A stretch of DNA of 64,000 nucleotides from Nakamurella flava (GTDB taxonomy: Bacteria; Actinomycetota; Actinomycetes; Mycobacteriales; Nakamurellaceae): assembly GCF_005298075.1 (NCBI RefSeq), contig NZ_SZZH01000001.1, forward strand, positions 1,116,001 through 1,180,000, given 5' to 3'. Both the position numbers and the translations under genes were made by a program. Numbering within the stretch: the first letter of the stretch is position 1; each line of letters begins with the position of its first letter. Of the stretch, positions 53,320 through 60,855 are shown one piece after another. The notes beneath the pieces are model-generated. The model saw nothing but the letters and a program-made list of their open reading frames with translations, searched no databases and was not told where the DNA came from.

Positions 53320-53943
53320 TTGACGAGCAGCCGGACATACGCGGAGTTCTTCGTGCCCGAGTCCGAGACGGTGGTCGCCGCGCGTGATCGCGCCGCCCAG
53401 CTCGGTTGCGCGGCCACCGGGTCCGGGACCGCGGCCGCTCTCACCTTTCTCGCCGCATCGGTGAACGCCCGAGCGGTCGTCGAGATCGGCACGGGTGTCG
53501 GCGTCAGCGGCGTCAGTCTGCTCGCGGGCATGACCCCGGACGGCATCCTGACCACCATCGACATCGAGGCCGAACACCAGCGGGCGGCCCGCCGGGCGTT
53601 CGCCGACGCCGGCATCGCTCCCGGCCGCACGCGACTGATCAACGGCCGAGGGCTCGACGTCCTGCCCCGGCTGACCGACGGCGCCTACGACGTCGTATTC
53701 ATCGACGGCGACCGCAGCGAGTACCCGCAGTACGTCGCCGAGGCCGTGCGGCTCCTGCGACCGGGCGGGCTACTGGTGATGGACGGCGCTTTCGCCGGCG
53801 ACCGGGTGGCCGATCCGACACAACGCGACGCCGACACAGTGGCCGTGCGTGATGCCGGACGGGCCGTGCGCGACGACGAGACACTGGTCGCCGCACTGCT
53901 GCCGGTCGGTGACGGCCTGCTCACCGCGGTCCGCCGCGGCTGA
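53320..53943 (+). CDS. O-methyltransferase (class I, SAM-dependent)
   Basis: This 207-residue enzyme is of the methyltransferase 3 (catechol/caffeoyl-CoA O-methyltransferase-like) family. The SAM-binding segment is [18 protein letters not shown], then [22 protein letters not shown] and [11 protein letters not shown]. The TTG start at 53320 follows AGGAGG. It corresponds in position to Rv1220c next to sigE, whose substrate is unknown. The next gene shares one base with its stop. Confidence 0.9.
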   Translation: MTSSRTYAEFFVPESETVVAARDRAAQLGCAATGSGTAAALTFLAASVNARAVVEIGTGVGVSGVSLLAGMTPDGILTTIDIEAEHQRAARRAFADAGIAPGRTRLINGRGLDVLPRLTDGAYDVVFIDGDRSEYPQYVAEAVRLLRPGGLLVMDGAFAGDRVADPTQRDADTVAVRDAGRAVRDDETLVAALLPVGDGLLTAVRRG

Positions 53944-54836
53944 TGCCCCGTCGTCCCCACCGCCGCATCACTGCCCGACTGTCTGTCCGGCGATCCACTC
54001 CTGCCGGGCGTCGCTCGGCGGCCGCAGCCCTGGCCGTCCTGACGATCGCGTCGGCCACCGCCGCCTGCGGCGCATCCGAGGCCGAAGTCGCCGCGTCCGC
54101 CGCTGCGGCGTCCTCCGCGGCCTCTGCCTCGTCGGCGTCGTCGGTCTCCGCCGCGTCGGTGGCCTCGCTCGCGTCCGCGTCCTCGGCCGCGTCGGTGTCC
54201 TCGGTGGCAGCGGCCTCGGCGGCCGCTGCGGCGTCCTCGTCGGCCGCTTCGATCGCCGCGGCGGCATCGGCCTCGGCGGCCGCAGCCACATCGTCCGTCG
54301 GGACGACCGCGCCCGGGCTCCCGCTCGCCGCGCGGCAGTCGGTGGCGGACGCCGCCGTCGCGGCGGCAGCCGCCGCGGTGGACCAGACCGCGGCCGTCGA
54401 TCCGGATACCGCCGGGGACGACAGCGGCACCCCTTGTGCCGTCGACCCGCGGTACACCGACGAGACCACCCAGGGCCTGCGCACGGACATCGCCGCGGCA
54501 TGGACGGCCGCGCGCGCACTGGCCGCCGTGGACGACGTGCAGATGTGCCTGGCCGACGGCAAACGGAGCCGAGGCCAGCAACAGGCCACCTTCGACGACT
54601 ACGTCCAGAAGTACGGCGCCGAGATGGCCGCCCAGTACGTTCTGCCGCCCGAGAAGTCCGCCCACGTCCTGGGACGTGCCATCGACGTCCAGCCCTACGC
54701 GGCCTACACCTGGCTGGAGGAGACCGACGGGCGACTGGGCTTCTGCCGCATCTACGACAACGAGGCCTGGCACTTCGAGTACGACCGTTCGTACACGTCC
54801 GGCTGCCCCGTTCGGCTGCCCCGCCCCACGGCCTGA
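53943..54836 (+). CDS. Lipoprotein with VanY/M15 D,D-carboxypeptidase domain and Ala/Ser/Val spacer
   Basis: This 297-residue protein has a signal peptide with a lipobox (TIASATAAC then GASEAE). A spacer of about 95 residues of almost only Ala, Ser and Val follows. The C-terminal 140 residues are an M15B peptidase: SAHVLGRAIDV (S-x-H-x-x-G-x-A-x-D) and EAWHFEY supply the zinc ligands and catalytic Glu. It probably trims D-Ala-D-Ala peptide stems in the cell wall. The ATG at 53943 shares a base with the methyltransferase stop. Cysteines at CAVDP and CPVR may pair. Confidence 0.87.
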   Translation: MPRRPHRRITARLSVRRSTPAGRRSAAAALAVLTIASATAACGASEAEVAASAAAASSAASASSASSVSAASVASLASASSAASVSSVAAASAAAAASSSAASIAAAASASAAAATSSVGTTAPGLPLAARQSVADAAVAAAAAAVDQTAAVDPDTAGDDSGTPCAVDPRYTDETTQGLRTDIAAAWTAARALAAVDDVQMCLADGKRSRGQQQATFDDYVQKYGAEMAAQYVLPPEKSAHVLGRAIDVQPYAAYTWLEETDGRLGFCRIYDNEAWHFEYDRSYTSGCPVRLPRPTA

Positions 54837-54875
54837 GGTCGCCCGCACCGGCCGCGCCGGAGCCCGACACGACGA

Positions 54876-54903
54876 CGCCCCGACCGGTGGTCCGGCCGGG
54901 GCG
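54876..54903. terminator. Bidirectional hairpin between the VanY-like gene and glgC
   Basis: CGCCCCG-A-CCGG and CCGG-C-CGGGGCG form a stem with one mismatch and a four-base loop between convergent stops. Confidence 0.65.
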
Positions 54904-54917
54904 TTCGTGCACCGTCG

Positions 54918-56138
54918 TCAGTGGGCGATGGTGATGTTCTTGCCGACCACCGTGATGCCGCCGGGGCTGACGGTGTAGAGGTCGTTGTCCAGATCCACGT
55001 CGACGCCGACCTTGGCCCCGTCGGGGACCACGACGTTCTTGTCGAGGATGGCGTGCCGGACGACGGCATTACGGCCGATGCGCACGCCAGGCAGCAGCAC
55101 GGAACCCTCCACGCGGCTCCCGGCATTGATGTGCACGTCCTCGGAGACCACCGACCGCGTCACCGTGGCCCCGGAGATGATGGAACCAGCGGAGATCATC
55201 GAGTCACGCGCGGTGCCGTCTTCGACGAACTTGGCCGGCGGCAGGGTCGGCGGGAGGGACAAGATCGGCCAGGCCCGGTTGTAGAGGTTGAAGATCGGCT
55301 CGACCGACACCAGGTCCATGTGCGCGTCGTGGTAGGCGTCGAGGGTACCCACGTCGCGCCAGTATCCGGCGTCCCGATCGGTCGCACCCGGCACCTTGTT
55401 GCGGGCGAAGTCGTAGACGTGCGCCGTCCCCCGCTTGACGAACATCGGAATGATGTTGCCGCCCATGTCGTGCGCGGAGGACTCGTCGGCGGCGTCCTCC
55501 TTCAGCGCCTCGATCATCGCCTTGGTACTGAAGACGTAGTTGCCCATGGACGCATAGGCGACGTCCGGGTCGTCCGGCACCGCGGGCGGGTCGGCAGGCT
55601 TCTCCAGGAACTGGTCGATCGTGTAGCCGTCCGCCCCGGTCTGGATGACGCCGAAGGCGGTCGCCTCCCGACGCGGTACCCGGATACCGGCCACCGTCGC
55701 CTCGGCACCTGACTCGATGTGCGCCTGCACCATCTGGGACGGATCCATGCGGTACACGTGGTCCGCACCGAAAACGACGAGATAGTCGGGGTTCTCGTCG
55801 TACACCAGGTTCAGCGACTGCAGGATCGCGTCGGCGCTGCCGGTGTACCACCGCGGACCGAGGCGCTGCTGCGCCGGCACCGGCGTCACGTAGTTGCCGA
55901 TCAACTGGCTCATCCGCCACGACGTCGTGATGTGGCGGTCGAGCGAGTGCGACTTGTACTGGGTGAGCACGCAGATCTTGAGGTAGCCCGCGTTCACCAG
56001 GTTGGACAGGACAAAATCGATCAGTCGGAAGTTGCCACCGAACGGCACCGCGGGCTTGGCCCGGTCCGCGGTCAACGGCCAGAGCCGTTTGCCTTCGCCG
56101 CCGGCCAACACGATCCCGAGCACCTTGGGCTTCGCCAT
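54918..56138 (-). CDS. glgC: Glucose-1-phosphate adenylyltransferase GlgC
   Basis: This 406-residue enzyme makes ADP-glucose from glucose-1-phosphate and ATP. The nucleotide site is [26 protein letters not shown], with [10 protein letters not shown] and a later EKPADPP; a left-handed beta helix forms the C-terminal part. The ATG at 56138 is seven bases behind a TACTGT -10 box, so the transcript is probably leaderless. It is divergent from glgA and together they supply ADP-glucose for glycogen or maltose-1-phosphate. Confidence 0.93.
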   Translation of the reverse strand: MAKPKVLGIVLAGGEGKRLWPLTADRAKPAVPFGGNFRLIDFVLSNLVNAGYLKICVLTQYKSHSLDRHITTSWRMSQLIGNYVTPVPAQQRLGPRWYTGSADAILQSLNLVYDENPDYLVVFGADHVYRMDPSQMVQAHIESGAEATVAGIRVPRREATAFGVIQTGADGYTIDQFLEKPADPPAVPDDPDVAYASMGNYVFSTKAMIEALKEDAADESSAHDMGGNIIPMFVKRGTAHVYDFARNKVPGATDRDAGYWRDVGTLDAYHDAHMDLVSVEPIFNLYNRAWPILSLPPTLPPAKFVEDGTARDSMISAGSIISGATVTRSVVSEDVHINAGSRVEGSVLLPGVRIGRNAVVRHAILDKNVVVPDGAKVGVDVDLDNDLYTVSPGGITVVGKNITIAH

Positions 56139-56145
56139 GGGGCAG

Positions 56146-56151
56146 ACAGTA
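56146..56151 (-). promoter_or_regulatory. -10 box (TACTGT), glgC
   Basis: TACTGT on the minus strand lies seven bases before the ATG at 56138, giving a leaderless mRNA. The mirror arrangement exists for glgA. Confidence 0.55.
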
Positions 56152-56317
56152 GACGGGGCGGCGAGCTTTCGCGCGGCACCCCCCACCCGAGACCGACCCG
56201 GTCCGAAACGGGCAGCGCCGGCGGCTGAACCGGACCCGTTCGCGCCCGAACGTGTCCGCTCCTCGGCCCCCTCACACCCACCCGGGTCCTCGCGCGGCGC
56301 GGGCCCCGTCGCGTCGT

Positions 56318-56323
56318 TACATT
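56318..56323 (+). promoter_or_regulatory. -10 box (TACATT), glgA
   Basis: TACATT ends six bases before the GTG at 56330, the leaderless spacing. No ribosome site precedes this GTG. Confidence 0.55.
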
Positions 56324-56329
56324 GCCCAG

Positions 56330-57481
56330 GTGCATACGGCGATCCTCACCCGCGAGTTCCCACCGGACGTCTACGGCGGCGCCGGCGTCCACGTCGAATA
56401 CCTGGTGCGCGAGCTGCGCAAGCTGATCGACGTCGACGTCCACTGCTTCGGCGACGACCGCCCCGGCGCGGTCGGCCATCGGCCGGACGCCACCCTGACC
56501 GGCGCCAACCCCGCGTTGACCACATTGTCGGTGGACCTGTCGATGGTGGCGGCCACGGCCGGGGTGGAGCTCCTCCACTCGCACACCTGGTACGCGAACA
56601 TGGCCGGGCACCTGGGCAAGCTCCTGCACGGGGTCCCGCACGTGGTCACCGCGCACTCACTGGAACCGCACCGCCCGTGGAAGGCCGAGCAGCTGGGCGG
56701 CGGCTACCGGTTGTCGTCCTGGGCCGAGAAGACGGCCTACGAGGCGGCCGACGCGATCATCTCGGTGTCGGCGGGCATGAAGGACGGAATCCTCGAGAGC
56801 TACCCCGCGCTGGACCCCGACCGGGTCCACGTCATCCGTAACGGCATCGACACCGAGATCTACCAGCCGTCGGCCGAGCGGGACCTGCTCGTCGACAAGG
56901 GGGTGAATCTCGACGCGCCGATCGCCTCGTTCGTCGGACGCATCACCCGCCAGAAGGGCGTCGGGCACCTCATCGCGGCGACGCACCACTTCGACCGGGA
57001 GATCCAGCTCGTCCTGTGCGCCGGGGCGCCGGACACGCCGGAGATCGCGGCCGAGACCAAGGCGGCGATCGAGGAGCTGCAGGCCGCCCGTCCCGGCGTG
57101 TTCTGGTTCGACGGGATGCTGACCCTGCCACAGGTCAAGCAGGTGCTGAGCGCATCGACCGTGTTCGTCTGCCCTTCGGTGTACGAGCCGCTGGGCATCG
57201 TCAACCTGGAGGCCATGGCCTGCGGGGCGGCGGTCGTGGCCAGCGACGTGGGCGGCATCCCCGAGGTCGTCGACGACGGGGTCACCGGGACGCTGGTGCA
57301 CTACGACAGCGCGGACGCCGAGGGCTTCGAGCGCGGCATCGCCGACGCGGTCAACGCGGTCGTCGCGGACCCGACCAGGGCTCGGGAATACGGGCGGGCC
57401 GGTCGCGAGCGGGCTCAGTCCCAATTCTCCTGGACGGCCATCGCCGAGCAGACCGTGGAGCTTTACCGGTCCCTGCTCTAG
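56330..57481 (+). CDS. glgA: Actinobacterial glycogen/maltose-1-phosphate synthase GlgA (GT4)
   Basis: This 383-residue glycosyltransferase has [19 protein letters not shown] near the start, the donor-binding [14 protein letters not shown], and [33 protein letters not shown], the GT4 E-x7-E region. Actinobacterial members of this length are the GlgA/GlgM group; in mycobacteria the equivalent (Rv1212c) makes maltose-1-phosphate from ADP-glucose. The start at GTG 56330 lacks a ribosome site but follows a -10 box. It is divergent from glgC. Confidence 0.92.
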   Translation: MHTAILTREFPPDVYGGAGVHVEYLVRELRKLIDVDVHCFGDDRPGAVGHRPDATLTGANPALTTLSVDLSMVAATAGVELLHSHTWYANMAGHLGKLLHGVPHVVTAHSLEPHRPWKAEQLGGGYRLSSWAEKTAYEAADAIISVSAGMKDGILESYPALDPDRVHVIRNGIDTEIYQPSAERDLLVDKGVNLDAPIASFVGRITRQKGVGHLIAATHHFDREIQLVLCAGAPDTPEIAAETKAAIEELQAARPGVFWFDGMLTLPQVKQVLSASTVFVCPSVYEPLGIVNLEAMACGAAVVASDVGGIPEVVDDGVTGTLVHYDSADAEGFERGIADAVNAVVADPTRAREYGRAGRERAQSQFSWTAIAEQTVELYRSLL

Positions 57482-57508
57482 ACCGGGTGTTCGACCGGGC
57501 AGACGGCT

Positions 57509-57544
57509 GCGCCCGGGTCGGTGGGGACCCCACCGCCCGGGCGC
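57509..57544. terminator. Long hairpin between glgA and the DUF3117 gene
   Basis: GCGCCCGGG-CGGTGGGG pairs with CCCCACCG-CCCGGGCGC (17 pairs, one bulged T, a one-base centre). It lies between convergent stops and can serve both. Confidence 0.7.
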
Positions 57545-57576
57545 TCACGGTCTGCGCAGCCTGGCGACCGCAGACG

Positions 57577-57744
57577 TCAGGAGACGACAGCCTTCAACGC
57601 GTCACCGAGGGCGGAGGCTTCGTCGGCCGAGATCTCGACCACCAAACGACCGCCACCCTCGAGGGGAACGCGCATGACGATCCCGCGGCCCTCCTTGGTG
57701 ACTTCCAGGGGACCATCCCCGGTACGGGGCTTCATGGCCGCCAT
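57577..57744 (-). CDS. DUF3117 small protein (Rv1211-like)
   Basis: This 55-residue protein starts MAAMKPRTGDGPLEVTKEGRG and ends with SADEASALGDALKAVV. It is the highly conserved actinobacterial DUF3117 family, equivalent to Rv1211. The ATG at 57744 follows GGAGGGAG. The function is unknown; the position beside glgA is conserved. Confidence 0.92.
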   Translation of the reverse strand: MAAMKPRTGDGPLEVTKEGRGIVMRVPLEGGGRLVVEISADEASALGDALKAVVS

Positions 57745-58005
57745 CTGCGACTCCCTCCACCATCTTCTGACTTCACGGCCCCGCCGGACGGGTCCGGCAC
57801 GGGCGATCTGACCCGCGATCGATCGCGGACGGTCCATTCTCCCCCATCGAACGGACCAGCGGGAACTCGCCGGTCCGGACGGCACCGGACAATCTTCTGC
57901 GGATCTGCCTCTGGCTGGTCAGCGTGGCCGCCTGCGTGCGGACGGACTCCGGGTCGCACCACTCCCGCCGGGCCGGCAAGCCCGACCCTCGACGGTCGGG
58001 TGACG

Positions 58006-58011
58006 TAGCCT
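58006..58011 (+). promoter_or_regulatory. -10 box (TAGCCT), DUF6191 gene
   Basis: TAGCCT ends six bases before the GTG at 58018, another leaderless arrangement. Confidence 0.5.
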
Positions 58012-58017
58012 GACCAG

Positions 58018-58365
58018 GTGGGACCGATGGGAGAACTGGGGGCGCTCTTCAACCCCGGCATGCGTCACGAGCAGGAAGAACGCCGGGCCAAGGCCCTCAT
58101 CCGCGAGGAGGAGGGTGATTCGCGCGAGGTGGATCCCCGGATCGACCTGGAGTCCGGAGTCGCGGTGATCACCACCGGCGATGCCGATGACGACGAAGAT
58201 TCCGGACACGCGGCCGCCGCTGACATGTCCCCCGTACATCGATCGATTCACGCCAGCACGACCGCCAGCGACGCCGACCCGGCAGCCGATGACGACGAAC
58301 CGGTGGCCACACCGCCTCGACCACGACCACGGGGCAAGCGCAGTCTGACCTCCGATACCCGCTGA
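58018..58365 (+). CDS. DUF6191-like small protein
   Basis: This 115-residue protein has a conserved N-terminal part (GALFNPGMRHEQEERRAKALIREEEGD, then IDLESGVAVI) seen in the DUF6191 family of actinobacteria, and an acidic, Pro-rich disordered C-terminus. No function is known. The GTG at 58018 is leaderless. It converges on tagA. Confidence 0.72.
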   Translation: MGPMGELGALFNPGMRHEQEERRAKALIREEEGDSREVDPRIDLESGVAVITTGDADDDEDSGHAAAADMSPVHRSIHASTTASDADPAADDDEPVATPPRPRPRGKRSLTSDTR

Positions 58366-58388
58366 TCCCGTCCACGTGGCCCGGCGGT

Positions 58389-58976
58389 TCAGCCGCTCGT
58401 GCTGATGGGCTCCGCTTCCGCCCGCCAGCAGGTGGCGACGTGGTCGTCGACCATGCCGGTGGCTTGCATCAGCGCATAGGCGGTGGTGGGGCCGAAGAAG
58501 CGGAAGCCCCGCTTCTTCAGGGCCTTGGCCATCGCGGTGGACTCCGCCGTCATCGCCGGGACATCGGCCAGCTGGGTCGGCCGGTGGGTCCGACCGGTGG
58601 GGGCGAACGACCACAGCAGGGCGTCGAGTCCGTCGGGGAGTTCGGCGGCCACGCGGGCGTTGCTGATGGTGGCCGTGATCTTGGCCCGGTTGCGGACGAT
58701 CCCGGTGTCGGCCAGTAGCCGAGCCTCGTCGTCCGGGCCGAACCCGGCCACCCGGTCGATCGAGAAGCCGGCGAAGGCGGACCGGAAGTTGTTCCGCTTG
58801 CGCAGAATGGTCAACCAGCTGAGCCCGGACTGAAAACCTTCCAGGGCCATCCGTTCGAACAGGGCGTCGTCGCCGTGGAGCTCCCGGCCCCACTCGTCGT
58901 CGTGGTAGGCGACGTAGTCGGGTGTGGACAACGCCCAGGCGCAACGCTCCCGGCCGTCCGTCACCGACACGGTCAT
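58389..58976 (-). CDS. tagA: DNA-3-methyladenine glycosylase I
   Basis: This 195-residue base-excision repair enzyme removes 3-methyladenine from DNA. The zinc ligands of the family are recognisable: RCAWA near the start, YHDDEWG, and HVATCWR at the end. Helix-hairpin-helix-like segments lie between. The ATG at 58976 overlaps the stop of the SRPBCC gene (ATGA), so it is last in a three-gene unit. The equivalent in M. tuberculosis is Rv1210. Confidence 0.92.
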   Translation of the reverse strand: MTVSVTDGRERCAWALSTPDYVAYHDDEWGRELHGDDALFERMALEGFQSGLSWLTILRKRNNFRSAFAGFSIDRVAGFGPDDEARLLADTGIVRNRAKITATISNARVAAELPDGLDALLWSFAPTGRTHRPTQLADVPAMTAESTAMAKALKKRGFRFFGPTTAYALMQATGMVDDHVATCWRAEAEPISTSG

Positions 58977-59440
58977 CCCGCCACCGGGCGACGGGCGAGC
59001 TGCTCGGCCTCGCGCGCCAGCCGCTGCAACGAGAACCACACGCCCAGCCGGGCAAGGGGGCGCACCAGGGGAAAGCCGAGCCGGCCGATGATGCCGAAAG
59101 GCAGTTGAAGATCCTCGATCCACGTCACCCGGGTTCGCCCGTCGACCGCCTCGACGAGGAAGATGCCGACGCCCTGCACGAACGCGCCGTCGTGGCGGAC
59201 CACCCACCGGTGCGGCGGGTCGTACTCGGTGACCGACATGACGTCGAGGAAGCCGACGTCGCCCAGGCCAGTGAACGCGGCCAGTCGCGCCCCCACCGCC
59301 GGGAGATCGACGTCACCGGCCAACGGGTACAAGCGGGTGCCGACCATCCAACGTTCCTGTATCGCCAGGTCGACGATCGCCGCGAACGCCGCTTCCGGAT
59401 CGGCCGTCGTCATGACCGCGACCTCCACGCGGGCCGTCAC
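58973..59440 (-). CDS. SRPBCC (START-like) family protein
   Basis: This 155-residue protein has the START/Bet v 1-like helix-grip pattern: VEVAVMTTADPEAAFAAIVDLAIQERWM at the start, a TEYDPPHRWVVRH strand and a long C-terminal helix (RLGVWFSLQRLAREAEQLAR). It probably binds a hydrophobic ligand. The GTG at 59440 overlaps the previous stop (GTGA) and its own stop overlaps tagA. The link to DNA repair is positional only. Confidence 0.8.
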   Translation of the reverse strand: MTARVEVAVMTTADPEAAFAAIVDLAIQERWMVGTRLYPLAGDVDLPAVGARLAAFTGLGDVGFLDVMSVTEYDPPHRWVVRHDGAFVQGVGIFLVEAVDGRTRVTWIEDLQLPFGIIGRLGFPLVRPLARLGVWFSLQRLAREAEQLARRPVAG

Positions 59441-59853
59441 GATGCCGACCCAGAGTCCGAGGAACCCGGCTCGACGCGACCCGACTCCGGCCCGGTGCCA
59501 TCGGCGGCCGGGTGAGTGGCCACCGCTACGCCCACCGGCACTCCCGGTGGCCGGCCACCCGCACTCGGGTCGCCGCCGAGTTCGCTGACCTGGCTTCGCA
59601 GCCGGTCGATCTCAGCGCCGAGCCGGGACAGCGCCCAGTCGACGTCGCTCATCCGGTATCCACGCAAGGCCATGGCGAATCGCAGCGACTCCACGTCCGA
59701 CCCGGTCATCGCACCGTCCGGCAGCTCGGTCGGTGACGTCCGCGGGGAGAGCGGGGCCAGCTGTTCGCCGCGGCCGAAGACGAAGACCGCGATCGCGAAG
59801 ACGACCGCCCCGATGAGGGCGGCCACGATCACGTACTGCAGGACGGTGGTCAT
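59437..59853 (-). CDS. Membrane-anchored DivIVA-domain protein (Rv1209-like)
   Basis: This 138-residue protein has an N-terminal membrane helix (YVIVAALIGAVVFAIAVFVFG) and a DivIVA-type helical segment (LRFAMALRGYRMSDVDWALSRLGAEIDRLR). It matches Rv1209 in layout and position. DivIVA-domain proteins place or organise growth machinery at the membrane. The ATG at 59853 was chosen over one eight codons upstream because the membrane helix begins there. Confidence 0.82.
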   Translation of the reverse strand: MTTVLQYVIVAALIGAVVFAIAVFVFGRGEQLAPLSPRTSPTELPDGAMTGSDVESLRFAMALRGYRMSDVDWALSRLGAEIDRLRSQVSELGGDPSAGGRPPGVPVGVAVATHPAADGTGPESGRVEPGSSDSGSAS

Positions 59854-59964
59854 GGTCGCGATGGTGCCATGTGGCACCGACAGCGGGCCGGGAACGACGC
59901 TCGACAGCCGGTTCCGCGTCGGATGGTGGCTGGTCCACGATCCGACGGGTTGGGAGGACGCTCG

Positions 59965-60855
59965 TCAGACAAGGCCGCGCAGAGGGGAGGACGGGTCCCG
60001 GGTGCCGGCGATCGCCGCGGCCATGTCGACCACCCGTCGGGTCGCCCTCACCTGGTGGGCACGGAAGACGGCCGCCCCCTGCCATGCGGCGATCGCAGTG
60101 GCGGCGAGCGTGCCTTCCACCCGCTGGTCGACGGCCAGGTCCAGGGTCTCGCCGATGAAGTCCTTGTTGGACAGGGCCATCAGGACCGGCCAGCCGGTGG
60201 CCACCAGGTCCCGCGTGCGGTGGACGAGTTCCAGACCGTGCCACGTGTTCTTGCCGAAATCGTGGGTGGGGTCGATGAGGATGCCGGCGCGCGGAACGCC
60301 CAGCCCCACCATCCGCTCGGCGGCGGCGGTGGTCTCGGCGATGACCGCGGCCACGACGTCGTCGTACTCGACGCGGTACGGGTTGGTTCGGGGGGCCGCA
60401 CCTCCGGTGTGCGAACAGACGATCCCGGTGCCGTACTCCGCGGCGACGGCGGCGACCTCGGGGTCGGCTCCGGCCCACGTGTCGTTGATGAGGTCCGCTC
60501 CGGCTCGGCACACCGCCTCGGCAACCGGGGCCCGCCAGGTGTCGACGCTGATGATCAGGTCCGGATGCCGTTCGCGGACAGCGGCGACGAACGGCACGAC
60601 CCGCCGTATCTCCTCGGCGATGGAGACCGGTTCCCCGACTCCGGCTTTCACTCCCCCGATGTCGACCAGATCAGCCCCCTCGGCGACGGCACGGTCGACC
60701 GCGGCCATCGCCGCGCTGTCGGTGAACGTTGCACCCCCGTCGTAGAAGCTGTCCGGAGTGCGATTGACGATCGCCATCACAGCCGCTCGACCGGCGGGCA
60801 GGGGGCGGCCACGCAACACCACGGCGGACTCGACAGGGACGGGCGCAGCGCTCAT
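59965..60855 (-). CDS. folP2: Dihydropteroate synthase homologue FolP2
   Basis: This 296-residue TIM-barrel protein has the pterin-binding family pattern: AIVNRTPDSFYDGG, DIGGVKAGVGEPV, VDTWRAPVAEA, LINDTW, and IDPTHDFGKN. NRTPDSFYDGG and DIGGVK in place of NVTPDSFSDGG and DIGGES mark the actinobacterial FolP2 group, reported in mycobacteria not to make dihydropteroate. So folate synthesis is not assured. The usual neighbour gpgS is not seen. Its ATG at 60855 overlaps the stop of the AdnB-like gene (ATGA). Confidence 0.88.
   Translation of the reverse strand: MSAAPVPVESAVVLRGRPLPAGRAAVMAIVNRTPDSFYDGGATFTDSAAMAAVDRAVAEGADLVDIGGVKAGVGEPVSIAEEIRRVVPFVAAVRERHPDLIISVDTWRAPVAEAVCRAGADLINDTWAGADPEVAAVAAEYGTGIVCSHTGGAAPRTNPYRVEYDDVVAAVIAETTAAAERMVGLGVPRAGILIDPTHDFGKNTWHGLELVHRTRDLVATGWPVLMALSNKDFIGETLDLAVDQRVEGTLAATAIAAWQGAAVFRAHQVRATRRVVDMAAAIAGTRDPSSPLRGLV

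Noticed and set aside
54105-54300. Apparent tandem repeat DNA within the VanY-like gene
   Set aside because: It is low-complexity Ala/Ser/Val coding sequence without a fixed repeat unit, so not listed as a separate DNA repeat or CRISPR.
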